A stretch of DNA of 41,558 nucleotides from Dehalococcoidia bacterium (GTDB lineage Bacteria; Chloroflexota; Dehalococcoidia; Lucifugimonadales; UBA3495). The stretch is from assembly GCA_022823505.1 (NCBI GenBank), contig JAJEIA010000057.1, forward strand, positions 1 to 41,558. The letters are read 5' to 3'. Each line of letters starts with the position of its first letter. The stretch's first letter is position 1. The position numbers and the translations under genes were made by a program. Shown piece after piece: positions 32,115 to 39,765 of this stretch. The notes below the pieces were generated by a model. The model was not told where the DNA came from, did not search any database, and worked only from the letters and a program-made list of their open reading frames with translations.

Positions 32115-32137
32115 GGGGCAGCCGCGATGGCTGCCCC
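32115..32137 (-). terminator. Rho-independent terminator of the cta locus
   Basis: GGGGCAGCC (32115-32123), 5-base loop, GGCTGCCCC (32129-32137), a perfect 9-bp stem; on the minus strand it is followed by GTTTTGT. It lies 26 bases past the ctaF stop. Confidence 0.75.
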
Positions 32138-32162
32138 GAAGAAGACCAAATGCGTCGTAGGG

Positions 32163-33020
32163 TTATCTCAACTGCAGCAGGTACTCGACCAGCGCGTCCA
32201 CATCCTCGTCGGTCAACTGGATGCCGGCCATGGTGGCGCTCATCAAGCCTTCCTGATAGTCCTGGGATAACCCATCGGCAGTCCCGGCCGTATACGCGTC
32301 GGGCTCAACGATCGACTCCCGAATGTACTCTTCCGCCGAGTATCCCGAGATGCGGTTGCCCGCGGCGCTTGCTATCCCGTCGAGCGGAGGTCCAAGCACG
32401 CCCTGGGCCACCCCCTGGATCGCGTGACACGATGCGCACGCGGCGGTGCCAACGAATAGCGTCTGCCCGGGGGATGCGCCCGCGGCGGCCCCGCCGGCCG
32501 GAGCAGGCGGCGCCAGGTCAGCCGGGTTTGCCGGCGGAGGCAATTCGTCCGGCAACGGACGCTCCACCATGGCGTGCGCATCCTCTACATGATGCTCGAA
32601 GGGTTCAATCCGTGGTTCCGAGAAAGCGCGCGGCGTCGGCCGGAACACCCCAAACAACAGAACCAGGGACAAAGCGACCACCAAACCCAAAGCCAAGCCG
32701 GCGACAAATATCTGCCAAAGCAGCGGGTTCTCGAACTTCAGGTGCATGAAGAACGCGACCACGCAGAAAAACTTGATTACCGACAGGATTACCAGCGGGG
32801 CAATGACTACGCCGCTGCCCTGGAGACCTTCCGGGACGATGATGAGGAATTCGATCAGCGTGATGATGGCAAGGAAGATCGCCAGTAGGCCGTACTGCTT
32901 CAACCCGCCGTGCACGCCCTCCGGCACGCGTCCGAAGAAGAACCGACTGATCCCGGCATCCTCGTGGGCCGCGTGTTCGTCGTGGGCCATTGCGGCCTCC
33001 TGACCGGGGTTGGTGCTCAT
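32163..33020 (-). CDS. ctaF: Cytochrome c oxidase subunit IV (CtaF-like) fused to a C-terminal cytochrome c domain
   Basis: A 285-residue membrane protein. The first half (about 40-130) is a prokaryotic subunit IV: GLLAIFLAIITLIEFLIIVPEGL, a central helix (VVIAPLVILSVIKFFCVVAFFMHLKF) with the conserved FFMHLKFE, and ALGLVVALSLVLLFGVF. After a Pro/Ala-rich linker, the last 100 residues form a cytochrome c domain with CASCH near residue 195 and a late Met (GLMSATMAG) as the likely sixth ligand. Ordinary subunit IV is about 100 residues, so the heme domain is an addition. ATG at 33020; an internal ATG at 32990 has an even better AGGAGG. It is the last gene of the ctaC-ctaD-ctaE-ctaF run and ends at the terminator at 32115-32137. 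Confidence 0.85.
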   Translation of the reverse strand: MSTNPGQEAAMAHDEHAAHEDAGISRFFFGRVPEGVHGGLKQYGLLAIFLAIITLIEFLIIVPEGLQGSGVVIAPLVILSVIKFFCVVAFFMHLKFENPLLWQIFVAGLALGLVVALSLVLLFGVFRPTPRAFSEPRIEPFEHHVEDAHAMVERPLPDELPPPANPADLAPPAPAGGAAAGASPGQTLFVGTAACASCHAIQGVAQGVLGPPLDGIASAAGNRISGYSAEEYIRESIVEPDAYTAGTADGLSQDYQEGLMSATMAGIQLTDEDVDALVEYLLQLR

Positions 33021-33042
33021 CTGGTGGTTGCCTCCTCGAAAC

Positions 33043-33732
33043 CTAGCTGATCAGTCCGGTGATCCAGTTCCATCCCTGCACCGCCGCGTGGCTTGCTTCG
33101 GAAGGACCGTCAAATCCGCCGATCAGGTAAAGCAGCGTGAAAATCACGATCCAGACGATGTCGACGAAGTGCCAGTACAAGCCGGCAATGTCAACATCCA
33201 GGTGCGAGGGGCGTCCTGCGGGGTTGCGCGCCGCCACGATGGCCAGGCAGATCAACCAGAAGATGCCCAGGGTAACGTGGGCGCCGTGGAACCCGGTCAG
33301 CGTGAAGAAGGTACTGCTGAACAGGTTGGTTTCGTAACGCAGCCCTTCGATCCGGAACAGGTTGAACTCGTACACCTGGAAGCCGATGAAAATGCTTCCC
33401 AAAATGATCGTCAACACCAGCCACTGAATGAGGCGCTTCTGATTCCCGCTGCGCGCGGCCGCGACGCCCATGACCATGGCGAACGAACTCATCAGGAGCA
33501 CGAAGGTGCTGACCGTGGTGATGGGGACATCGATGATGTCCTTTGGGTATGGGCCAACGATGCTCTGGCCCCGATACACCATGTAGGTGGCGATCAGCGA
33601 GCCGAAGAAGAGACAGTCCGAACCGAGAAACACCCACATGAGGAGTTTCCGGTGATTTATCCCGGTGGTGGTCTCTTCCTCGTGGGCCGGCGGATGCGCC
33701 GGCGGGGCATGGGTGGTATCTGCGTGAGCCAA
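33043..33732 (-). CDS. ctaE: Cytochrome c oxidase subunit III
   Basis: Seven-helix-type oxidase subunit III, 229 residues here. The start is a TTG at 33732, six bases after AGGAGG. The first 25 residues are His/Pro-rich. LLMWVFLGSDCLFFGSLIATYMVYRG is the first conserved helix, FFTLTGFHGAHVTLGIFWLI is the helix with the conserved HGxHV motif, and HLDVDIAGLYWHFVDIVWIVIFTLLYLIGG closes the protein with the WHFVDxVW motif. It lies 55 bases after ctaD and is followed by ctaF after 22 bases. Confidence 0.95.
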   Translation of the reverse strand: MAHADTTHAPPAHPPAHEEETTTGINHRKLLMWVFLGSDCLFFGSLIATYMVYRGQSIVGPYPKDIIDVPITTVSTFVLLMSSFAMVMGVAAARSGNQKRLIQWLVLTIILGSIFIGFQVYEFNLFRIEGLRYETNLFSSTFFTLTGFHGAHVTLGIFWLICLAIVAARNPAGRPSHLDVDIAGLYWHFVDIVWIVIFTLLYLIGGFDGPSEASHAAVQGWNWITGLIS

Positions 33733-33786
33733 CGCGCTCCTCCTGCCTGATGCTGATCTGGGTAAGACGGGTCGGTGCGACGACGC

Positions 33787-35658
33787 CTAGTGGTGGTCGG
33801 CCGCTTCGTGGTGCTCTTCGGCTGCGGGCTCGTTTGACCAACCGATCACGCCGATGATGGTGATGATCCCGCCAATGAAGCTCACCGGGAAGCGGATGTA
33901 GTCCCAACCCACGTCAATGAGCAGGCCACCGGCGATCCACACGACACCGAACGATGTGATCAACGGCCAGTAGGACGGGCTCGGCATGTGGATGGTGCTG
34001 GGATCGACGTGTGGCTCGGCCGGCACGGTCTCGCCGCGGGCCTCAGCCTCGCGCTTGGTGATCCAGTAGGCATCCTGGCCTCGGACAACGGGGACCTCGG
34101 CGAAGTTGTACACCGGCGGCGGGGACGAGATGCTCCACTCCAGCGTGGGAGCGTCCCACGGGTCGTGGCCGGCCTCCTCGCCCTTCTTGATGCTGCGGAA
34201 GAAGTTGTGGATGAAGACCAGCAGAGAGATGATGATGACGAAGTAGCCGATGGTTGCCAGCAGGTTCATTCCTTCCCAGCCGAACCCCTCGGCGTAGGTG
34301 TAGATACGTCGGGGCATGCCGTTCAGTCCGGCGTAATGCATGGGGAAGAACGTCAGGTTCATGCCGATAAACATCAGCCAGAAGTGAATCTTGCCCAGCA
34401 GTTCGTTGTACATCTTGCCGGTGATCTTGGGGTACCAGTAGTAGATACCGGCGAAGATCCCGAAGATGGCGCCACCGAAGAGCACGTAGTGAATGTGGGC
34501 AACGATGTAGTACGTATCCTGTTGCTGGAAGTCTGACGGCGAGACGGCGTGCGACACGCCCGAGAGACCGCCCACGATGAACAGCGCCACGAACCCGATC
34601 GCCATCAGCATGGGGGTCCTCAGGTCGATGGAACCGCTCCACATGGTGCCGATCCAGTTGAAAATCTTCACCCCGGTGGGAACCGCGATCAACATCGTGG
34701 TGATGGTGAACACCGAGTTGGCGATGGCGCCCAGGCCCACAGTGAACATGTGGTGGCTCCACACCGCCCAGCTCATTATGGCGATGACGATGCCGGAGAA
34801 CACCACCACGGGATAGCCGAACAGCGGCTTGCGGCTGAACGTGGGGATGATCTCCGAGACCACACCCATGGCCGGCAGGATGAGGATGTACACCTCAGGG
34901 TGGCCGAACAGCCAGAACAGGTGCTGCCAGAGGATGGGGTCGCCGCCGGCGGCGGTGTTGAAGAAGTTGGCCCCGAACTGCCGGTCGGCGGTCAGCTCGA
35001 TCAGGGCCACGGTGATGATCGGGAAGGCCAGGACCAACAGAATGCTGGTCACCAGCGTCATCCAGACGAACACGGGCATCCGCATCAGCGACATCCCCGG
35101 CGCCCGCATGTTGATGATGGTCACCACGAAGTTGAAGCCGGCGGCCAATGAGGCAACGCCCAGCACCTGCAGGCTCAGCGCCCAGAAGTCCAGGCCTTTG
35201 CCCTCGCTGAACGGCGCGGCGGTCAGGTTGGCGTACGAGAACCAGCCCGCATCCGGGACCTGCCCGATCAGGAAGCCGGCGTGCATCAGGAGCGCGCCAA
35301 ACAGGAATGTCCAATAGGAAAAGGCATTGAGGCGTGGGAAAGCCACGTCCCGCGCGCCGATCATCAGTGGTATCAGGAAGTTGAAGAAGGTGGCTCCGAA
35401 CGGCATGATCACCATGAAGATCATGGTGGTGCCGTGCATGGTGAACATGGCGTTGAACCAGTCGGCCGATACCAGCGAACTGTCGGACGTGACCAGTTGC
35501 ATCCGCATGATGCCGGCTTCAATCCCGCCCACGATGAAAAAGAAGAAGGCGGAGAAGCCGTACAGCGCGCCGATTCGCTTGTGGTCAACGGTGGTTAGCC
35601 AGCTCCACAAGCCGGTATAGGTGCTGGGGCGGGGTATGACGCCGGTTATGGTTACCAT
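33787..35658 (-). CDS. ctaD: Cytochrome c oxidase subunit I (heme-copper, A1 type)
   Basis: Catalytic subunit that reduces O2 to water and pumps protons across the membrane, 623 residues, 12 or more membrane helices. FTMHGTTMIF carries a heme a ligand, GHPEVY holds the CuB histidine, the cross-linked tyrosine and the D-channel glutamate of A1-type enzymes, SHHMFTVG gives the two CuB histidines, and VAHIHYVLFGGA the heme a3/a histidines. RDVAFPRLNAFSYW has the D-channel Asp/Asn, and VPTGVKIFNWIGTMW has the K-channel lysine. These mark an A1 oxidase. A long C-terminal tail (EEHHEAADHH) is His/Glu-rich. ATG at 35658 with GGAGG upstream. Confidence 0.97.
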   Translation of the reverse strand: MVTITGVIPRPSTYTGLWSWLTTVDHKRIGALYGFSAFFFFIVGGIEAGIMRMQLVTSDSSLVSADWFNAMFTMHGTTMIFMVIMPFGATFFNFLIPLMIGARDVAFPRLNAFSYWTFLFGALLMHAGFLIGQVPDAGWFSYANLTAAPFSEGKGLDFWALSLQVLGVASLAAGFNFVVTIINMRAPGMSLMRMPVFVWMTLVTSILLVLAFPIITVALIELTADRQFGANFFNTAAGGDPILWQHLFWLFGHPEVYILILPAMGVVSEIIPTFSRKPLFGYPVVVFSGIVIAIMSWAVWSHHMFTVGLGAIANSVFTITTMLIAVPTGVKIFNWIGTMWSGSIDLRTPMLMAIGFVALFIVGGLSGVSHAVSPSDFQQQDTYYIVAHIHYVLFGGAIFGIFAGIYYWYPKITGKMYNELLGKIHFWLMFIGMNLTFFPMHYAGLNGMPRRIYTYAEGFGWEGMNLLATIGYFVIIISLLVFIHNFFRSIKKGEEAGHDPWDAPTLEWSISSPPPVYNFAEVPVVRGQDAYWITKREAEARGETVPAEPHVDPSTIHMPSPSYWPLITSFGVVWIAGGLLIDVGWDYIRFPVSFIGGIITIIGVIGWSNEPAAEEHHEAADHH

Positions 35659-35760
35659 GGCTCAGGTCCTCCGCTGCGGCTTGGTCAACAACTGCTTTGT
35701 CGATGCGTTAGCGGCGATGAATTGCGGTCTACAGAGATATGATAGCGCGAATTGCGGCCG

Positions 35761-37134
35761 TTACTGCAAGCACACGGCCGGACCCTGCGCTGTCAGGTAT
35801 TCGACCAGGTCTCCCAACTGTGCCTCAGTCAGGTCGGCGCGATGGTCCAGCCTGGTCTGGTAGATGGCCGCCAGTTCCGACATGCGGTTGCCGGGCTTGA
35901 TGCTGTCGGGGTCACGGACCCATTGGCGCAGGGTCTCGCGGTTGCGATCCACCAGGCCGGCTCCCAGTGTGACGCGACAACTGAGGTCGGTCAGGTTGGG
36001 AGCGGCGAACGCCGTCGGCGGCTCGTTGCCGGTGCGGACGTCCTGGAGACGCTCATCGGCGCGCTTGGCCAGCCACTGGGTGTACTCGATGTACGTTTGC
36101 ATGCGGGCGTGCTGCACGCCTTCGCCGGTTTCCGGGTCCACCACGTCGGAGGCGCCGACAGTGTGGCAGGTGACGCACTGTCCATCCCCGAGGAAAACCA
36201 GTTGGCCCCGGGCCGCCTCCGCAGACAATTGCACCGGTTCAGCGAAGCTGGCCACCCAGGCCTTGTACTCCGCATCCTCCATGACGTGGACACGGAATTT
36301 CATCTGTGCGTGGGCGGTACCGCAGAATTCTGCGCACTGGCCATAGTACATTCCCGTCTCTTCGGCCAGGAACCACATGGAATTGGTCTTGGTCGGAACC
36401 ACGTCCTGCTTGCCGGCGAGCTTGGGGATCCAGAAACTGTGGATCACGTCGTCGCTCTTGAGCTCCATGATGATCGGGGTGTTCACCGGCACGCGCATCT
36501 CATTGGCCGTGGTCACCAGCTTGGTGGCCTCGTCGCCGGGCAGCGGATCCTCGTAGCGGAACTCCCACCACCATTGATGGCCCACCGCCTCGACGCGAAT
36601 CGGCTCTTTGCCCTCGGCACGCGCCAGGGCGATCGCCTCACCCGGCTCTAACTTGAACAACACGATGACCGACCACACGCCCAGTCCGAGGATCAGGATG
36701 GTCGGCACGATGGTCCACGCGATCTCCAGCGGGGTGTGGCCGTGCGTTTGCGGAGGCAGCGGATCGCCCGGCCGGCGGCGGAAGCGGATGGCCGCGTAGA
36801 GCAGCGCGCCTTCGACCAGCACGAACACCACAACCATGGTCCACAGCAGCACGTTGAACAGCAGCAACTGCTCCCGCGCCACCGGTCCACCGACGCCGTC
36901 CAGGGTCCATGGCGTGGAACTGAGAATGGACTGGTGCGCGTCGGCATCACAGCCCAAAGCCGCGAGCATCAGGACGCCGCCCAGCAGGGCAAGCGTGATC
37001 AGAGGACGCCGTCCGAAGCGGCGGGAAGAGTTACCGGACACGGGGCTCACTGGAATATCACTTACTGCTCTGGGCCTGGATTCGGCGCTGCGCTCGTTGG
37101 GTGAATCTTCCTCTGCAAAGGGCAATTGCCCCAT
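35761..37134 (-). CDS. ctaC: Cytochrome c oxidase subunit II with C-terminal cytochrome c (caa3 type)
   Basis: The electron-entry subunit, 457 residues from the ATG at 37134; an in-frame GTG at 37170 is less likely. An N-terminal segment, LALLGGVLMLAALGCDADAH, looks like a lipoprotein signal with Cys at the processing site. Two membrane helices (LLLFNVLLWTMVVVFVLVEGALLYAAI and IVPTILILGLGVWSVIVLF) are followed by the CuA domain with VGHQWWWEFRYED and the CuA site GQCAEFCGTAHAQM. The C-terminal cytochrome c has CVTCH and a late KPGNRM as the probable Met ligand, so it is caa3. A gap of 102 bases separates it from ctaD. The promoter at 37201-37229 is upstream. Confidence 0.95.
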   Translation of the reverse strand: MGQLPFAEEDSPNERSAESRPRAVSDIPVSPVSGNSSRRFGRRPLITLALLGGVLMLAALGCDADAHQSILSSTPWTLDGVGGPVAREQLLLFNVLLWTMVVVFVLVEGALLYAAIRFRRRPGDPLPPQTHGHTPLEIAWTIVPTILILGLGVWSVIVLFKLEPGEAIALARAEGKEPIRVEAVGHQWWWEFRYEDPLPGDEATKLVTTANEMRVPVNTPIIMELKSDDVIHSFWIPKLAGKQDVVPTKTNSMWFLAEETGMYYGQCAEFCGTAHAQMKFRVHVMEDAEYKAWVASFAEPVQLSAEAARGQLVFLGDGQCVTCHTVGASDVVDPETGEGVQHARMQTYIEYTQWLAKRADERLQDVRTGNEPPTAFAAPNLTDLSCRVTLGAGLVDRNRETLRQWVRDPDSIKPGNRMSELAAIYQTRLDHRADLTEAQLGDLVEYLTAQGPAVCLQ

Positions 37135-37200
37135 CGTGAACCCCCGGATACTGCGGCAGCGGCCAGCCACAGTATGTGCAAAATTTCACTAGCGGCGGTA

Positions 37201-37229
37201 ACGATAGCATACGCGATTATGGCTGTCAA
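37201..37229 (-). promoter_or_regulatory. Strong promoter for ctaC-ctaF
   Basis: On the minus strand TTGACA (37229-37224), 17-base spacer, TATCGT (37206-37201) with TGC in front. A perfect -35, correct spacing and an extended -10. It lets the structural oxidase genes be read separately from ctaA-ctaB. Confidence 0.75.
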
Positions 37230-37270
37230 TTTGACCATCGCGTACCGGGCGCGACGACCGCGCCATACCG

Positions 37271-38233
37271 CTAGGCGATCCCGACCGCGCTGTCCACCAT
37301 CACGGCGACGAAGAGCAGCGCCAGGTACGCCAAGGAATACAGGTAGGTCGCTTTCGCGCGGCCCCGGTCGTCGCGTCGCCAGAGCCTCCAGGCCAACCAG
37401 ATAAAGGGGAGGCCCAGGGCCGCCGCAGCCGCCACGTAAATCAGGCCCACCTGCGGCAGCAACGCGAACATCAGGGTCAGCCCCGTCAGAGCGACGGAAT
37501 AAAGGAATATGTGCAGCGCGGTCTGCCGGCGTGACGAGACCACTGGCAGCATGGGCACACCCGCTCGCTCATAGTCGGTTTGGATCAGCAGGGAAAGCGC
37601 CCAGAAGTGGGGCGGAGTCCAGAAAAACACGATGGCGAAAAGGTAGACCGCCGGAAGGTCCAGTCCACCCGTGACCGCCGCCCAACCCACCATCGGCGGG
37701 ATCGCGCCGGCGGCTCCTCCGATGACGATATTGTTGGGCGTGGTCCTTTTCAGCCATAGCGTGTAGATGAACACGTAGAACAGGCTGGCGCACAGGGTCA
37801 GCCCGGCCGACAGCAGGTTGACCTGGGTGGCGAGGAGCGCAAAGGCGGCGACGTTGAGCGCCACGCCAAACGCCAGGGCGTATCGGGGCGCGACCCGCAG
37901 GCCAGCCACCGGCCGCCCCTGGGTTCGTCGCATGTCGCGGTCGATGTCTCGGTCCAGGAAATGATTGACCGCGTTGGCGCCGCCGGACGCCAAGGCGCCA
38001 CCCGCCCAGACCAATGCCAGCAGCGCCAGCGAAGGCACTCCCTGCTCCGCCAGGAACATCCCGCCAGCCGCGGTAACCAGCAGCAGCGAGATGATCTTGG
38101 GCTTGGTCAGTGCGAGGAAATCGCGCAGGACGGTCACGACCGAAGCGCTCTCTGGGGTCGGTGCGGTCAACACCGATGCGTTCGGCTCGCTCGCCTCTCC
38201 CTCCGGCCGGAAGCCGGGCGCGCTACTGGCCAT
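37271..38233 (-). CDS. ctaB: Protoheme IX farnesyltransferase
   Basis: Attaches the farnesyl group to heme B to make heme O, the first step toward the heme A of the oxidase. A 320-residue membrane enzyme of the UbiA superfamily with FLALTKPKIISLLLVTAAGGM (about 39-59) leading into ANAVNHFLDRDIDRDMRRTQGRP (about 88-110), the N/DxxxD prenyl-diphosphate site, and YTLWLKRTTPNNIVIGGAAGAIPPMVGWAAV. FFWTPPHFWALSLL is the family's second motif. It overlaps ctaA by 11 bases, implying translational coupling. The first 30 residues are polar and variable. Confidence 0.95.
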   Translation of the reverse strand: MASSAPGFRPEGEASEPNASVLTAPTPESASVVTVLRDFLALTKPKIISLLLVTAAGGMFLAEQGVPSLALLALVWAGGALASGGANAVNHFLDRDIDRDMRRTQGRPVAGLRVAPRYALAFGVALNVAAFALLATQVNLLSAGLTLCASLFYVFIYTLWLKRTTPNNIVIGGAAGAIPPMVGWAAVTGGLDLPAVYLFAIVFFWTPPHFWALSLLIQTDYERAGVPMLPVVSSRRQTALHIFLYSVALTGLTLMFALLPQVGLIYVAAAAALGLPFIWLAWRLWRRDDRGRAKATYLYSLAYLALLFVAVMVDSAVGIA

Positions 38234-39212
38234 CTTGCACCGCTTCCCGGTTCAACCGCGGCGCCGCCCGCGTTGTGCGAACATCCATGTATGCGACGAT
38301 CGCCATGCCCGCCGCGGCCGTCCATACCGCCGTAGCCGCGGTGAGATGCAGGGCCCTCCAATGGGCCTGAAAGTCCAACCAGATGGTCGCCGCTCCGACT
38401 ATGATCTGTACCACAAAAGTCGCAACGGTCAACACAGCCAGCCACCTGAGGGTCACGCTGCGCTCGGTCGGGCCGTTCCAGCAACGCCAGGCAGCGTAGA
38501 GCAGCAGCAGACCGAGCACCAGCACCACGTAGCGGTGAAACATGTGCACCGCGGTGAGGTGGTTCATCGGGAAAGCCTGCCCCTGGCACAGCGGCCAGGT
38601 GACGCACGCCCCGGTGGCTCCCATGGCGGTCACCAGCGCGCCGCTCAAGATCACCGCATAGACACTGAGCGCTCCGACGATGGCCCAACGATAGTAGCGG
38701 TCGCCGGTAGGTCGGGTTGCAGCCAGTCGAGTGGGAGTCCGAAACGACGCCACCATAATGAGCACGCACGTCGCCAGCAGCGCTTCCGCCGTGGCCAGGT
38801 GCAGTGCGACCACGCCGCCCGGCAAGTGGGTGAGCACGGTGATCCCGCCCAGCAGACCCTGCACGATCAGGAGCGGCACCGACACTGCGGCCGGGATCCA
38901 GACCCACCGGTCCGACCGGTAACGTGCCAGCGCAATCCCGGCCGTGACCAGGATCAGCGGCCCCACTATCACCGAAGCCACAAACCGATGCGTGTATTCG
39001 ATGATCGCCGTATACTCGAGCGGCGGCAGGACTTTGCCATAGCACAGGGGCCAGTCGGGACACCCCAGGCCGGAACCGGTAACCCTGACCACCCCGCCGA
39101 TGATGACCAGCACAAACACCGAGATCACGGTGGCCGTGGCCAATCCCTGCAGCCAGGTTGGCCCGCGCCGGCGCTGGGCATCCGTTGGTGTGCTGATGCT
39201 GATGGAAGCCAT
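38223..39212 (-). CDS. ctaA: Heme A synthase (COX15/CtaA)
   Basis: Oxidises heme O to heme A in the membrane. 329 residues from the ATG at 39212; a TTG at 39245 is an alternative with no better ribosome site. GGVVRVTGSGLGCPDWPLCYGKVLPPLEYTAIIEYTHRFVASV is the N-terminal signature, with the CPDWPLC cysteine pair and EYTHR histidine, and the second half repeats it with MGATGACVTWPLCQG and HMFHRYVVLVLGL. Paired His ligands in both halves bind heme. It overlaps ctaB. A divergent promoter region separates it from the small lipoprotein gene. Confidence 0.95.
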   Translation of the reverse strand: MASISISTPTDAQRRRGPTWLQGLATATVISVFVLVIIGGVVRVTGSGLGCPDWPLCYGKVLPPLEYTAIIEYTHRFVASVIVGPLILVTAGIALARYRSDRWVWIPAAVSVPLLIVQGLLGGITVLTHLPGGVVALHLATAEALLATCVLIMVASFRTPTRLAATRPTGDRYYRWAIVGALSVYAVILSGALVTAMGATGACVTWPLCQGQAFPMNHLTAVHMFHRYVVLVLGLLLLYAAWRCWNGPTERSVTLRWLAVLTVATFVVQIIVGAATIWLDFQAHWRALHLTAATAVWTAAAGMAIVAYMDVRTTRAAPRLNREAVQDGQ

Positions 39213-39274
39213 GGGAACGCGCGATGAAAGTCGGACGGAGGGCAATCCATCGGGCGTTCAACCGCAGCATTAAT

Positions 39275-39304
39275 GATAAAGCACGACCCATCGATTTGCT
39301 ACAA
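39275..39304 (-). promoter_or_regulatory. Possible promoter for ctaA-ctaB
   Basis: On the minus strand TTGTAG (39304-39299), 18-base spacer, TTTATC (39280-39275). The -35 overlaps the -10 of the divergent lipoprotein promoter (39300-39305), so the two may compete. Confidence 0.4.
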
Positions 39305-39305
39305 T
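39297..39305 (+). promoter_or_regulatory. Extended -10 for the lipoprotein gene
   Basis: TGC followed by TACAAT (39300-39305); no good -35 was found. It overlaps the ctaA promoter on the other strand. Confidence 0.4.
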
Positions 39306-39408
39306 CAGCGCCGCACCGTACTTTCCGGGTCTGTCGTCCGATTGGGCCTCGCCGGTCGACAGATCACGAGGCTACTCCCTGGTCACCACGCGTTTCCCCG
39401 TTTCACCG

Positions 39409-39756
39409 TTGGCATTGACCGTGGCGTTCTGTTTGCTGCTGGTCGGTGTTGGGGCGTGCGCCGGCGAGCAACCCACCGGCGTTGGCGGTCACGGCGACGG
39501 AGATGCGCTGTTTCCCAGGTTGCCCAGGGTCACCGGACACATTGATCGGGTGGAAGCTGACCCTGACAATCTCCGCCACTTCCGTGTCCTCGACCTCACC
39601 GACGATGAGGGCCGCAAATGGCGATTTCGATCCGAGGGCTGGGTTGGCGTTTCCGTCGGGCACCTGAAGGATCACCAGATCCAGGGAACCACGGTGACCG
39701 TCTGGTTTGAGGAACAGTCGGGCGAAATCCAGTTGGCCAGGTTCGTTGGCGATTGA
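39409..39756 (+). CDS. Small predicted lipoprotein
   Basis: A 115-residue exported protein. The signal has a hydrophobic core (LTVAFCLLLVGVGAC) ending in a lipobox-type Val-Gly-Ala-Cys. The mature part is small and beta-rich (VTGHIDRVEADPDN, FRVLDLTDDEGRKWRFRSEG, TTVTVWFEEQSGEIQLARFV), resembling a short OB- or SH3-like barrel. The TTG at 39409 gives a signal with no basic residue; a CTG at 39379, with GAGG seven bases in front, would give a more normal signal with an Arg. The gene is divergent from ctaA and could assist the oxidase locus, but that is only location. The function is unknown. Confidence 0.6.
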   Translation: MALTVAFCLLLVGVGACAGEQPTGVGGHGDGDALFPRLPRVTGHIDRVEADPDNLRHFRVLDLTDDEGRKWRFRSEGWVGVSVGHLKDHQIQGTTVTVWFEEQSGEIQLARFVGD

Positions 39757-39765
39757 TTGGGATCG

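Noticed and set aside
37965..39227. A 420-codon plus-strand open frame
   Set aside because: It is antisense to ctaA and the start of ctaB, and shows only His/Arg/Gln-rich low-complexity sequence.
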